A stretch of DNA of 64,000 nt, taken from NCBI RefSeq assembly GCF_000373365.1, contig NZ_KB891219.1:290123-354122 (forward strand), written 5' to 3'. The position numbers were made by a program, and so were the translations under genes. Of this stretch, positions 1-7,866 are shown in pieces. The stretch's first letter is position 1; every line of letters begins with the position of its first letter. The stretch is from Parafrankia discariae. Its GTDB lineage: Bacteria; Actinomycetota; Actinomycetes; Frankiales; Frankiaceae. The notes under the pieces are model-generated. The model saw only the letters and a list, made by a program, of their open reading frames with translations, did not search any database and had not been told where the DNA came from.

Positions 1-404
1 GCCTGCTCCTCGATGTACCGACGGAGCATGTCGAGCGGGGCGCCGCCGACGGAGCCGGCGAAGTACGACCCCGACCACAACCGCTGGGCGCGCCAGTAGT
101 GCTGGATCAGCTCAGGGAACTCCTGGCGCATCCGCCGCGACGACACCCCTTTGAGGCTGTTCACCAGCCGGGACACGGCGACCTTGGGCGGGAAGTTCAC
201 CAGCAGGTGGACATGGTCACGTTCGCCGTTGAACTCGACCAGCTCGGTCTCGAAGTCGACGCAGACCGACCGCATGATCTCTTCCATCCGAGTCAGGTGC
301 CGGTCCTCGAACACCTGATGCCGGTACTTGGTGACGAAAACCAAGTGGGCATGCATCGCAAAAACGCAGTGCCTGCCAGTACGTACACCAAGATCATCAG
401 TCAT
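1..404 (-). CDS. tnpA: IS200/IS605-family transposase TnpA, 3' end outside window
   Basis: Single-strand DNA transposase of the HUH Y1 type, which cuts and rejoins the ends of its insertion sequence as single-stranded circles. The minus strand reads without a stop for 134 codons from an ATG at 404 to the window edge. The HUH metal-binding motif is H64-V-H66 in the context GERDHVHLL, and the candidate catalytic tyrosine is Y130 in LRRYIEEQ, so the visible part contains both key sites. Only the last few residues of a protein normally about 135-150 long are missing. It is divergent from tnpB, 22 bp away, which is the IS605 arrangement. The left end of the element lies outside the window. Confidence 0.9.
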   Translation of the reverse strand, partial: MTDDLGVRTGRHCVFAMHAHLVFVTKYRHQVFEDRHLTRMEEIMRSVCVDFETELVEFNGERDHVHLLVNFPPKVAVSRLVNSLKGVSSRRMRQEFPELIQHYWRAQRLWSGSYFAGSVGGAPLDMLRRYIEEQ

Positions 405-414
405 AGGCCAATGC

Positions 415-420
415 TAGACT
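415..420 (+). promoter_or_regulatory. -10-like TAGACT for leaderless tnpB
   Basis: TAGACT lies 6 bp before the GTG start of tnpB and no Shine-Dalgarno sequence precedes that start. The spacing fits a transcript beginning at the start codon, which is common in actinobacteria. No good -35 hexamer is visible. Confidence 0.35.
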
Positions 421-426
421 GAATCG

Positions 427-1632
427 GTGCAGCTCCGGTACAGCTTCCGCTTGTACCCGAGCGCCGGTCAGCGCGAGTCGCTGGCGCGGGCGTTCGGGTG
501 CGCGCGGGTGGTGTACAACGACGCCCTGCGCGCCCGGGAGACCGCCCGTACCGCCGGGCTGGCGTTCCCGAAGATCGGGGGCCTGTCCAAGCTGCTGATC
601 ACCGAGGCGAAGAAGACCCCGCAACGGGCGTGGCTCGCCGACGTGTCCGCGGTCGTGCTGCAGCAGTCCCTGCGGGACCTCGACGCGGCTTACCGGAATT
701 TCTTCGACGGGCTGAAGGGCAAGCGCCCGCGGATGGGCGCGCCCCGGTACAAGTCGAAGCGGGACAGCCGCCAGTCGGTGCGTTTCACCGCGAACGCCCG
801 CTGGGCCATCACCCCCGGTGGGAAACTCCGACTCCCGAAGATCGGGGATATCGCGGTGCGCTGGTCACGCCGGCTGCCGTCCACCCCGGCGACCGTGACG
901 GTGGTCAAGGACAGCGCGGGCCGGTACTTCGCGTCCTTCGTCGTGGAGACCCGCCCGGAACCAGTCCTCGCCCAGGCGGGTCGCGAGATCGGCGTCGATC
1001 TCGGGCTGACGCATTTCGCGGTCCTCTCCGACGGCACGAAGATCGCATCCCCTCGGTTCCTGCGCCGAGCGGAGAAGCGGCTGAAGAAGACGCAGCGGGA
1101 CCTGTCTCGCACACAGAGGGGCTCCCGCAACCGGGCGAAGGCACGGGTCAAGGTCGCCCGTGCTCACGCCCGGGTCGCCGACGCGCGGCGCGAGTTCCAC
1201 CACCAGCTCTCCACCGGGCTGATCCGCGAGAACCAAGCGGTCGCCGTGGAAGACCTGGCGGTCAGGGGGCTCGCCCGTACGAGGTTGGCGAAGTCGGTGC
1301 ACGACGCCGGCTGGTCGGCGTTCGTCGCCATGCTGGAGTACAAGGCCGCCCGGTACGGGCGGATGTTCGTCCGGATCGGCCGGTTCGAGCCGACGTCGCA
1401 GGTGTGTTCGGTCTGCGGGGTGAAGGACGGCCCGAAGCCGCTCGCGGTTCGGGAATGGACATGTACGGCCTGCGGGTCGACGCACGACCGAGATGTGAAC
1501 GCGGCGGTCAACGTCGCGAAGGCGGCCGGACTGGTCGTGTCAGCCCGTGGAGCACGGGTAGGACCGGCACCCGTGCCGGCACCGCGCGGCGAAGCGGGAA
1601 CCCACCCGACGCTCACCCCCACCGGGGCGTAG
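427..1632 (+). CDS. tnpB: TnpB RNA-guided nuclease of IS200/IS605 element
   Basis: 401-residue transposon-encoded nuclease of the family ancestral to Cas12. In characterised members (ISDra2 TnpB) it cuts DNA guided by an RNA derived from the element's right end. The N-terminal OrfB domain starts LRYSFRLYPS. The RuvC-like catalytic residues are present: D191 (GVDLGL), E275 (AVEDLA) and an aspartate of HDRDVNAA near residue 354. A four-cysteine zinc ribbon (CSVC...CTAC) lies between motifs II and III. Nothing is truncated, so the enzyme should be active. Translation starts at GTG 427; a longer overlapping frame starting at 498 is a shadow. Paired with divergent tnpA. Confidence 0.95.
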   Translation: MQLRYSFRLYPSAGQRESLARAFGCARVVYNDALRARETARTAGLAFPKIGGLSKLLITEAKKTPQRAWLADVSAVVLQQSLRDLDAAYRNFFDGLKGKRPRMGAPRYKSKRDSRQSVRFTANARWAITPGGKLRLPKIGDIAVRWSRRLPSTPATVTVVKDSAGRYFASFVVETRPEPVLAQAGREIGVDLGLTHFAVLSDGTKIASPRFLRRAEKRLKKTQRDLSRTQRGSRNRAKARVKVARAHARVADARREFHHQLSTGLIRENQAVAVEDLAVRGLARTRLAKSVHDAGWSAFVAMLEYKAARYGRMFVRIGRFEPTSQVCSVCGVKDGPKPLAVREWTCTACGSTHDRDVNAAVNVAKAAGLVVSARGARVGPAPVPAPRGEAGTHPTLTPTGA

Positions 1633-1673
1633 CAGACGGGAATCTCCGCCCTTCAGGGCGGAGAGGATGTCAA
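1633..1673 (+). mobile_element. IS200/IS605 right end with terminal hairpin
   Basis: Just past the tnpB stop is a perfect 9-bp stem (1643-1651 TCTCCGCCC, loop TTCA, 1656-1664 GGGCGGAGA), the subterminal hairpin that TnpA binds in this family. It is followed by GGATGTCAA. In ISDra2 the right-end cleavage site is TCAA, so the element probably ends at 1673. The 3' part of tnpB plus this end should form the scaffold of the guide RNA, and the bases from 1674 onward, the end of the neighbouring permease gene, would be its guide. The exact boundary is inferred from the family. Confidence 0.75.
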
Positions 1674-2458
1674 TCCCAGCGGAACAGCCGTGCCGCCAGC
1701 CCCAGCGCCCCCACCGACCACAGCGCGAGCACAAGCAGGTTGCCGGCCCCGGGCCCGGAGCCGTCGGCCAGGACCGCGCGCAGCCCGTCCGACAGCGCCG
1801 CGGTGGGCAGCGCCTCGGCGACGACCCGCATCCAGCCGGGCAGCTCGTCCAGCGGGAACACCACGCCGCCGACCAGGAGCAGCAGCAGGTAGACGCCGTT
1901 CGCGGCGGCCAGTGTCGCCTCGGCGCGCAGCGTGCCGGCCATCAGCAGGCCGAGGCCGGAGAAGGCGGCCGTCCCGAGCAGGACGAGCAGGATCACCCAG
2001 CCCGCGTCGGCGATCGAGCCGGCCGGCTCCCAGCCGAGGGCGAAACCGACGGCGACCAGCAGGACGAGCTGGACGACCTCGACCGCGAGCACGGCCAGCG
2101 TCTTGCCCGCGAGCAGGATCGAGCGGGGGAGCGGGGAGGCGCCCAGCCGTTTGAGCACCCCGTAGGAGCGTTCGAACCCGGTCGCGATCGCCTGGCCGGT
2201 GAACGCGGTGGACATCACGGCCAGCGCGAGCACGCCGGGGACGAGGAAGTCCACCGAGCGCTGCGTGGTGGTCGAGGTCGGCAGGACGTCCACGGCGGAG
2301 AAGAAGACGAGCAGCCCGATCGGGATGATCAGGGTGAGCAGCACCGACTCGCCACGGCGCAGGGTGAGGGTGAGCTCGAGGCGGGTCTGCGCGGCCAGCA
2401 TCCGGGCCCGCGGCGCCGCGCCCGGCGCCGGGCGCAGGTCCAGGGCGGTGGCGGTCAT
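1670..2458 (-). CDS. ABC-2 type exporter permease
   Basis: 262-residue membrane subunit of an ABC exporter of the DrrB/ABC-2 class. About six hydrophobic segments are visible, for example VLLTLIIPIGLLVFF, VLALAVMSTAF, AVEVVQLVLLVAVGF, WVILLVLLGTAAF and GVYLLLLLVGGVVF. The start is ATG 2458, overlapping the ATPase stop as ATGA, so the pair is translationally coupled. The substrate cannot be told; the family exports drugs or lipids. The protein ends LFRWD, and its stop codon TGA (1672-1670) falls in the TCAA that marks the end of the adjacent insertion sequence, so the natural C-terminus may have been altered by the insertion. Confidence 0.9.
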   Translation of the reverse strand: MTATALDLRPAPGAAPRARMLAAQTRLELTLTLRRGESVLLTLIIPIGLLVFFSAVDVLPTSTTTQRSVDFLVPGVLALAVMSTAFTGQAIATGFERSYGVLKRLGASPLPRSILLAGKTLAVLAVEVVQLVLLVAVGFALGWEPAGSIADAGWVILLVLLGTAAFSGLGLLMAGTLRAEATLAAANGVYLLLLLVGGVVFPLDELPGWMRVVAEALPTAALSDGLRAVLADGSGPGAGNLLVLALWSVGALGLAARLFRWD

Positions 2459-3606
2459 GACGCCAGCTCCGCGCCGGTCAGCTCCACGAACACGTCCTCC
2501 AGGGTGCGCTGTTCGACGCGCAGGTCTTCCGCGAGTACGCCGTTGCTGGCGCACCACGCGGTGACCGCGGCGAGCAGCTGGGGGTCGACGGTGCCCTGCA
2601 CCAGGTAGTGGCCGGACGGCCCCTCCCGACCGGTCGTGCCGTCCGGCAGGGCCAGCAGCAGGCGCTCGACGTCCAGGCCGACCGGAGCGCGGAACCGCAG
2701 CTGCCCCTCGGCGCCGCCGCGGGTCAGCTCGGCCGGCGACCCGGCGGCCACGACCCGGCCCCGGTTCACGATCACGACCTGGTCGGAGAGGCGCTCGGCC
2801 TCGTCCATCGCGTGGGTGGTGAGCACGACCGTGACGCCGGACAGCCGCAGCTCCTCGATGAGCTCCCAGGTGTCGCGGCGGCCCTGGACGTCGAGACCCG
2901 CGGTCGGCTCGTCGAGGAAGACCAGCTCGGGTCGGCCGACGACGGCCATCGCCAGGGAGAGCCGCTGCTGCTGGCCGCCGGAGAGCCGGCGGAACGGGAC
3001 GCCCGCGGCCTCGGCGAGCCCGAGGCGCTCCAGCAGGACGCCGGTGTCGAGCGGGTCGGCGTGGTGCGCGGCGATCAGCCGCAGCATCTCGCCGGCGCGG
3101 GCGCCCGGGTACATGCCGCCGGCCTGGAGCATCACTCCCACCCGGGGGCGCAGCGCCGCACCGTCGCGGATCGGGTCCAGGCCGAGGATGCGGACCTGGC
3201 CGCTGTCGGCCGCCCGGAACCCCTCGCAGATCTCGATCGTCGTGGTCTTGCCGGCGCCGTTCGGCCCGAGCACGGCGGTGACGGAACCCACCGAGACGCT
3301 CAGCGACAGCCCGTCGACCGCGCGGATCCGGGCCGCGGGCTCCCGGCCGGGCAGGACCTGGCCCTCGATGGTCTGTGCGGCGCGGCCGGGCCGCCCGGGG
3401 GGCGGCGTGTCACCCTGTTTGGCCTCGGTGGGCGGCTGCGCCTGGCGGCGTCCGCGGGCCCGGGCGGACCGCGGAATCGTCGCGGGGCCCGGGGCGGCCT
3501 CGGATGTTCCGGCGCGCAGGTAGCGCGGACGCGCGGTGTTCCCGCCGGCGGCGCGCCGGTAGGTCTTGACCAGATCGGTCACCTCGACTGCCAGGACCTC
3601 CGCCAC
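2455..3606 (-). CDS. ABC exporter ATP-binding subunit with a long N-terminal insert
   Basis: 383-residue ATPase of the DrrA/CcmA type that powers the downstream permease. It has Walker A GPNGAGKT (114-121), signature LSGGQQQR (208-215) and Walker B LVFLDEP (228-234). The C-terminal extension with ERTLEDVFVELTG is typical of these exporters. The odd part is residues about 19-93: between the first strand (VTDLVKTYRR) and the usual continuation (RAVDGLSLSV) lies some 75 residues rich in Pro, Arg, Ala and Gly that the family lacks. Start is GTG 3606. In mycobacteria an ABC exporter also sits beside the suf operon, so this neighbourhood is partly conserved. Confidence 0.92.
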   Translation of the reverse strand: MAEVLAVEVTDLVKTYRRAAGGNTARPRYLRAGTSEAAPGPATIPRSARARGRRQAQPPTEAKQGDTPPPGRPGRAAQTIEGQVLPGREPAARIRAVDGLSLSVSVGSVTAVLGPNGAGKTTTIEICEGFRAADSGQVRILGLDPIRDGAALRPRVGVMLQAGGMYPGARAGEMLRLIAAHHADPLDTGVLLERLGLAEAAGVPFRRLSGGQQQRLSLAMAVVGRPELVFLDEPTAGLDVQGRRDTWELIEELRLSGVTVVLTTHAMDEAERLSDQVVIVNRGRVVAAGSPAELTRGGAEGQLRFRAPVGLDVERLLLALPDGTTGREGPSGHYLVQGTVDPQLLAAVTAWCASNGVLAEDLRVEQRTLEDVFVELTGAELAS

Positions 3607-3684
3607 GCCGCCGATCCTACGGACTCGCGACGACGTTATCGGCGGGCGTTATCGACGGGATTACCCACGGGACCACCCACGGGA

Positions 3685-4224
3685 TCACCGGCGGGGCTGT
3701 CCCGGGCGGACCGGGGCGGTTCGGCGTCGGCCGCTGGTCGGTACCGGCTCGCCGGGCTCGACGAGCGTGCCCCAGGCGCCGAGCCGTTCGTAGAGGACCG
3801 CGGGCGTCGTGCTGTACAGCCGGGACAGCGACTGGAGGTCGGAGCGGCGCAGGCGCAGCACGTCCCGCGAGCTGTCCGAGCGCAGGACCTGCACGATCGC
3901 GATCCACCGGCGCAGCGGGCCGGTCCGCGTCGGTGGCAGTTTGCGCAATCGGCGCAGGTCGATCACCAGCGGCGGCAAATCGTCGGTCTCGCGCCGTTCG
4001 ACCGGCGGCGGTACCAGCAGGGTCGCGGGGACGTCGTACAGCTCGGCGAGCTCGACGAGACGGTGTACCCGCAGGGTCCGGCTGCCACGTTCGTAGGCAC
4101 CGAGGGTTCCGGCGGTCCAGCGCCCGCCGGTGCGTTCCTGGACGTCGAGCAGGGACAGCCCGCGGCGGTTGCGGGCCGCCCGGAGACGGCGGCCGAGTTC
4201 CAGGGCGTAGTCCGCGTCGGTCAC
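3685..4224 (-). CDS. BldD-family transcriptional regulator
   Basis: 179-residue DNA-binding protein resembling BldD, the c-di-GMP-controlled master regulator of actinobacterial development. The N-terminal helix-turn-helix (residues 6-72: LGRRLRAARNRRGLSL...GAYERGSRTLRVHRL) aligns with BldD. The C-terminal domain has the complete c-di-GMP signature RxD-X8-RxxD: R115, D117, R126, D129. I prefer GTG 4224 because homology begins right after it and GGAG lies just upstream, although the 3-nt spacing is short; an ATG at 4296 would add 24 residues. It may be BldD itself or a paralogue. It lies upstream of the ABC exporter genes, 78 bp away on the same strand, and could control them (inference). Confidence 0.85.
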   Translation of the reverse strand: MTDADYALELGRRLRAARNRRGLSLLDVQERTGGRWTAGTLGAYERGSRTLRVHRLVELAELYDVPATLLVPPPVERRETDDLPPLVIDLRRLRKLPPTRTGPLRRWIAIVQVLRSDSSRDVLRLRRSDLQSLSRLYSTTPAVLYERLGAWGTLVEPGEPVPTSGRRRTAPVRPGQPRR

Positions 4225-4363
4225 GGTCTCCGTCCGGGGGTCAGGTGCGGCAGGAGACGCCAACCGCCCCCCGCAGAACAGGTTGGCAGGAATCACGGAC
4301 GGCGGCAGGCGGTTTTCCCAATCAGCCGCGAGCCTTTGTTGTCTCTAAGTGGGCTTCAATCGT

Positions 4364-4384
4364 TGTCCGGATGTGGGACATGTC
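4364..4384. repeat. Inverted repeat between glpK and the BldD-like gene
   Basis: TGTCC-N7-GGACA at 4364-4380 overlaps the perfect palindrome GACATGTC at 4377-4384. It lies downstream of glpK and upstream of the BldD-like gene, and could be an operator. No function is shown. Confidence 0.3.
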
Positions 4385-4419
4385 GGTTTCTCATCCCGGA
4401 AATCGCACAAACAACCAGG

Positions 4420-5910
4420 TCAGCTGCGATCCCAGTCCCGGGAGCGCTCGACGGCGCGCAGCCACTGCCCGTACAGCGCGGCTCGCTGGTCCTCGCCCAT
4501 GGCCGGCCGGTACCGCGCGGCGGTGCGCCGCCGGGCGTCCAGCTCGTCACGCCCGGCGTAGACGCCGGTCGCCAGCCCGGCCAGGTAGCCCGACCCCAGC
4601 GCCGTCGTCTCGATGTTCTCCGGGACGTCCACCTCGACTCCGAGGATGTCGGCCTGGAACTGCATCAGCCACGGGTTGCGCGCGGCGCCGCCGTCCGCCC
4701 GCAGCTGGGTCACGGTGACGCCGGCGCCGGCCATCTCCTCGACGACGTCCCTGGTCTGGTAGGCGATGCCCTCGAGCACCGCGCGGGCCAGGTGCGCCCG
4801 GCCGGTCGCCCGGGTCAGGCCGACCAGGGTGCCGCGGGCGCGCGGGTCCCAGTGCGGCGCGCCGAGCCCGGCGAGCGCGGGGACGAAGTACACCCCGTCA
4901 TTGCCGTCGAGCGAGGCGGCCAGCGCCGCGGTCTGCTCGGCGTCGGAGATGACGCCCAGCCCGTCGCGCAGCCACTGCACCGCGGAACCGGTGGCGAGGA
5001 CCGCCCCCTCCAGGGCGTAGGTGAGCGGCTCGCCGTCGAGCCCGAACGCGACGGTGCGCAGCAGCGACGACTGCGGCGCCGGGAGCGTCGTCCCGGTGTT
5101 GACCAGGACGAACGAGCCGGTGCCGTAGGTGTTCTTGGCCTGGCCGGGCTCGAAGCACGCCTGCGCGAACAGAGCGGCCTGCTGGTCGCCGACGACCGCG
5201 GCGATCGGCACCCGGACCCCGAGGAACACCTCCGGATCGGTTTCGGCGTACACCCGGGAGCTCGGCACCACCTCGGCGAGCAGCTCGGGCGGGACGTCGA
5301 GCAGCTCGCACATCTCGGCCGACCAGGCGCCGTCCGCCAGGTCGAACAGCATCGTGCGGGAGGCGTTGGTGACGTCGGTGATGTGCGCCCGCCCACCGGT
5401 CAGGCCCCAGACGAGCCAGGAGTCGACGGTGCCGAACGCGATCTCGCCGGCCGCGGCCGCCCGGCGGGCCCCGGCGACGTGGTCGAGCACCCAGGCGGCC
5501 TTCGTCCCGGAGAAATAGGGGTCGAGCACCAGACCGGTGCGCTCCTGGACCCGCGGCCCGTGGCCGGCCGCGGCCAGCCGCTCGCAGACGTCCGCGGTGC
5601 GCCGGTCCTGCCAGACCACGGCGGGGTACAGCGGACGTCCGGTGCGGCGTTCCCAGAGCACCGTGGTCTCGCGCTGGTTGGTGATCCCCACCGCCGCCAG
5701 GTCGGACGGGGCCCGCCCGGCGTCGGCCAGCGCGGCGGCGACCGTGTCGACGACGCCGCGCAGCAGCTCGACCGGGTCCTGCTCCACCCAGCCGGGGCGA
5801 GGGAAGGAGGTGCCGACCGGGCGGTAGCCGCGGCCGACGACGGTGGCCTCCTCGTCGAGCAGGCAGACCGTGGTTCCTGTCGTGCCCTGATCAACGGCGG
5901 CCACCAGCAT
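4420..5910 (-). CDS. glpK: Glycerol kinase
   Basis: 496-residue FGGY-family kinase that phosphorylates glycerol to sn-glycerol 3-phosphate in the cytoplasm. The N-terminal phosphate-binding loop DQGTTGTTVCLLD, the central GDQQAALFAQACFEPGQAKNTYG block and the C-terminal DGGAARNPWLMQFQADIL block are all present. Length matches bacterial GlpK (about 500). Start is ATG 5910. No glpF or glpD is adjacent, so it appears to be transcribed alone or with the lipoprotein gene 51 bp upstream on the same strand. Confidence 0.96.
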   Translation of the reverse strand: MLVAAVDQGTTGTTVCLLDEEATVVGRGYRPVGTSFPRPGWVEQDPVELLRGVVDTVAAALADAGRAPSDLAAVGITNQRETTVLWERRTGRPLYPAVVWQDRRTADVCERLAAAGHGPRVQERTGLVLDPYFSGTKAAWVLDHVAGARRAAAAGEIAFGTVDSWLVWGLTGGRAHITDVTNASRTMLFDLADGAWSAEMCELLDVPPELLAEVVPSSRVYAETDPEVFLGVRVPIAAVVGDQQAALFAQACFEPGQAKNTYGTGSFVLVNTGTTLPAPQSSLLRTVAFGLDGEPLTYALEGAVLATGSAVQWLRDGLGVISDAEQTAALAASLDGNDGVYFVPALAGLGAPHWDPRARGTLVGLTRATGRAHLARAVLEGIAYQTRDVVEEMAGAGVTVTQLRADGGAARNPWLMQFQADILGVEVDVPENIETTALGSGYLAGLATGVYAGRDELDARRRTAARYRPAMGEDQRAALYGQWLRAVERSRDWDRS

Positions 5911-5961
5911 CCGACCACGGTAGCGGCCGGGCCGACCGGAGCCGTCAGGCCAGCCGAGCCG

Positions 5962-6723
5962 TCAGGCCAGCGAGGCGAGGTCGACGGCGTCGGTCGGCGC
6001 GGTGATCGCGACCTTGGACCCGTAATCGGAGAACTCCATCCGGCCCTCGTCGCCGCCCAGCAGCTCCAGGCGCAGCGGCACGGCGTCGCCGGTGTTGGCG
6101 GCCCACAGGAGCGTCCCGACCTTGCTGCCCACCTTGACGGCCGGCCGGTCGTTGATCTTCTCGGTGCTCACGTCGCCGTCCAGCGCGGAGACGTACTCGC
6201 CGATCGAGAGGGCGAAGCCGTCGATGGTGAAGTAGCGGTACTGGCCCGCCGCGTCGTCGGAGAGCCGGACCCAGCGGTCGGCGAGCAGCTCGGCGGCGGC
6301 GCCCTCGCCGATCGACTCGTAGTACTCCTTGCTGCCGCGGGCGTAGGTGTCGTCCGCGATCTTCACGACCTCGGTGACGATCGCGCCGGAGGTGACGGTG
6401 CCCCGTGACGACGACCCGGACATCACCAGGTCGTAGTTGGTCGTCCCGTCCGTCGACGGGTCCTGGACCGTCCCGACGACGCGCACGCTCTGCGCCGCGC
6501 GCAGCGCCTCCACCGACCGGGTGCCGATCTCGGCCGGCGAGGCGTCCTCCAGGCCGTTCGTGTCGGAGCCGCCGGTGCAGGCGGTGAGCGCCAGCACGGC
6601 GCCGGCCAGCAGCAGGGCCGCGACCCGCCGCAGCGGGTGCCGGGCGGCGCCGCGCGGATCGATGGTGGTGCCCGGATCGGGGATTGCGCCGGGATGTGCG
6701 GTGCCGCCGCGAACCGTCCGCAT
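5962..6723 (-). CDS. Lipoprotein, LppX/LprG-like
   Basis: 253-residue predicted lipoprotein. A basic stretch (HPLRR) and hydrophobic segment (VAALLLAGAVLAL) end in the lipobox LTAC with the lipidated cysteine at C49, followed by a Gly/Ser linker. The mature part, with alternating strands and phrases such as SVEALRAAQSVRVVGTV and KIADDTYARGSKEYYESIG, resembles the LppX/LprAFG and DUF-type actinobacterial lipoproteins thought to carry lipids across the envelope. I chose ATG 6723 because GGGAGG lies about 10 nt upstream; a longer frame from 6864 is open but has no support. Specific function unknown. Confidence 0.78.
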   Translation of the reverse strand: MRTVRGGTAHPGAIPDPGTTIDPRGAARHPLRRVAALLLAGAVLALTACTGGSDTNGLEDASPAEIGTRSVEALRAAQSVRVVGTVQDPSTDGTTNYDLVMSGSSSRGTVTSGAIVTEVVKIADDTYARGSKEYYESIGEGAAAELLADRWVRLSDDAAGQYRYFTIDGFALSIGEYVSALDGDVSTEKINDRPAVKVGSKVGTLLWAANTGDAVPLRLELLGGDEGRMEFSDYGSKVAITAPTDAVDLASLA

Positions 6724-7068
6724 CTCTGCGCCGCCTCCCGTGCCGCCCCGGCCCGGCTCGGGCGCGGGGATGTCCGGTGGGGACCCTGGTGAGGTCCGCG
6801 CGGGCTCCGGCCGTGCTGCCCAGACCGTTCCGGCCAGGGTGAACGGGAGCCCGCCGCCGCGCACGGGTGATGGTCCGCACGCGCCGGGCGAAGTGTCCCA
6901 TCCGCCCCCGGGAGGGGTCCGATCGGGTATGTCCGAAGCGGTCGGATGTGACCTGGCAGACCCGACTTCTGTCGGTGACCCGACCCTATGAAGGACATCA
7001 CGGGCCCGTCAGGTGGGCGACGGCCGCCTCGGTTCGACCACGTCCTGGAAATAGGGCACACTGGTGTT
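6724..7068. other. Divergent intergenic region upstream of sufR
   Basis: About 345 bp between the lipoprotein gene (minus) and sufR (plus). An open frame runs through it, an N-terminal extension of the sufR frame from ATG 6988, but it has no coding look. The recognisable element is the SufR-type operator at its right edge (7058-7072). I see no RNA gene here. Confidence 0.4.
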
Positions 7069-7072
7069 GTGA
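7058..7072. promoter_or_regulatory. SufR operator ACACT-N5-TGTGA
   Basis: The 15-bp sequence reads ACACT GGTGT TGTGA. This is the inverted repeat ACACT-N5-TGTGA that I recall being reported for mycobacterial SufR at the suf promoter. It overlaps the GTG (7069-7071) I take as the sufR start. A repressor bound here would block a leaderless transcript, giving negative autoregulation of the whole suf operon. Confidence 0.7.
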
Positions 7073-7866
7073 AAAGCGAGCAGGAGAAGGTCGGGCAGCA
7101 GGAGGTGTCCACGGGAGCGACCGACGGTCGCACCCGTGATCGCCTCGTGCGCCTCCTGCTCGAGCGCGGCCCGTCGACGGCCGCCGACCTCTCGCACGAG
7201 CTCGGGCTGTCGCCCGCGGCCGTCCGCCGGCATCTCGACGCGATGACCTCGGACGGCACCATAACGACCACATCGACCATGGTCCACGGCCGGCGCGGGC
7301 GGGGCCGCCCGGCCCGGCGCTACACCCTCACCGAGGCCGGGCACCAGGCCGGCCCCACGGCCTACTCCGACCTGGCCGCCGGCGCGCTGCTGTTCCTCGC
7401 GGACGCCTGCGGCCCCGACGCGGTGGCCGAGTTCGCTCGGGCCCGCGGCGTCGACCTGGAACGGCGGATCCGCGACGAGGTCGTCGCCGTCCCGCCGGCG
7501 GAGCGCCCGGAGGCGATCGCCGCGGCCATGACCCAGGCCGGTTACACGGCCAGCGTCTCCGAGCTGCCCAGCGGCACCCAGATCTGCCAGCACCACTGCC
7601 CGGTGCAGCACGTGGCCGAGCGGTTCCCCGCGCTGTGCGAGGCCGAGACGGCGATGCTGGCGCGGCTTCTCGACACGCACGTGCAGCGTCTCGCCACGAT
7701 CGCCCACGGCGACGGCGTCTGCACCACACACATACCGGTGATCCCGGTGGAGTCGATCACGGTGCTCTCGCCGTCGGGGGCCTGCGGGCCATCGGGCGCG
7801 GCGCCCGACAGGACCCCGTCCGGGCAGACATCACAACCATCCACCTTTCCGGAAGGTTCTCTATGA
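7069..7866 (+). CDS. sufR: Iron-sulfur-sensing repressor SufR
   Basis: 265-residue winged-helix regulator of the suf operon. The N-terminal DNA-binding domain spans roughly residues 20-90 ([36 protein letters not shown]). The C-terminal cluster-binding region has C173/C177, C190 (C177-X12-C190) and C218, matching the SufR pattern of cysteines that hold a [4Fe-4S] cluster; loss of the cluster relieves repression. The start is uncertain: GTG 7069 lacks a Shine-Dalgarno sequence and would be leaderless, an upstream ATG at 6988 precedes the operator, and a GTG at 7105 is possible. It overlaps sufB by ATGA. Confidence 0.92.
   Translation: MKSEQEKVGQQEVSTGATDGRTRDRLVRLLLERGPSTAADLSHELGLSPAAVRRHLDAMTSDGTITTTSTMVHGRRGRGRPARRYTLTEAGHQAGPTAYSDLAAGALLFLADACGPDAVAEFARARGVDLERRIRDEVVAVPPAERPEAIAAAMTQAGYTASVSELPSGTQICQHHCPVQHVAERFPALCEAETAMLARLLDTHVQRLATIAHGDGVCTTHIPVIPVESITVLSPSGACGPSGAAPDRTPSGQTSQPSTFPEGSL

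Noticed and set aside
498-1892. 464-codon frame over tnpB
   Set aside because: Arg/Pro/Gly-rich out-of-frame shadow; tnpB itself has all its motifs.
2608-6408. 1266-codon open frame on the plus strand
   Set aside because: It runs antisense to the ABC ATPase, BldD-like gene and glpK, which have clear homology. Long antisense frames are expected at this G+C content.
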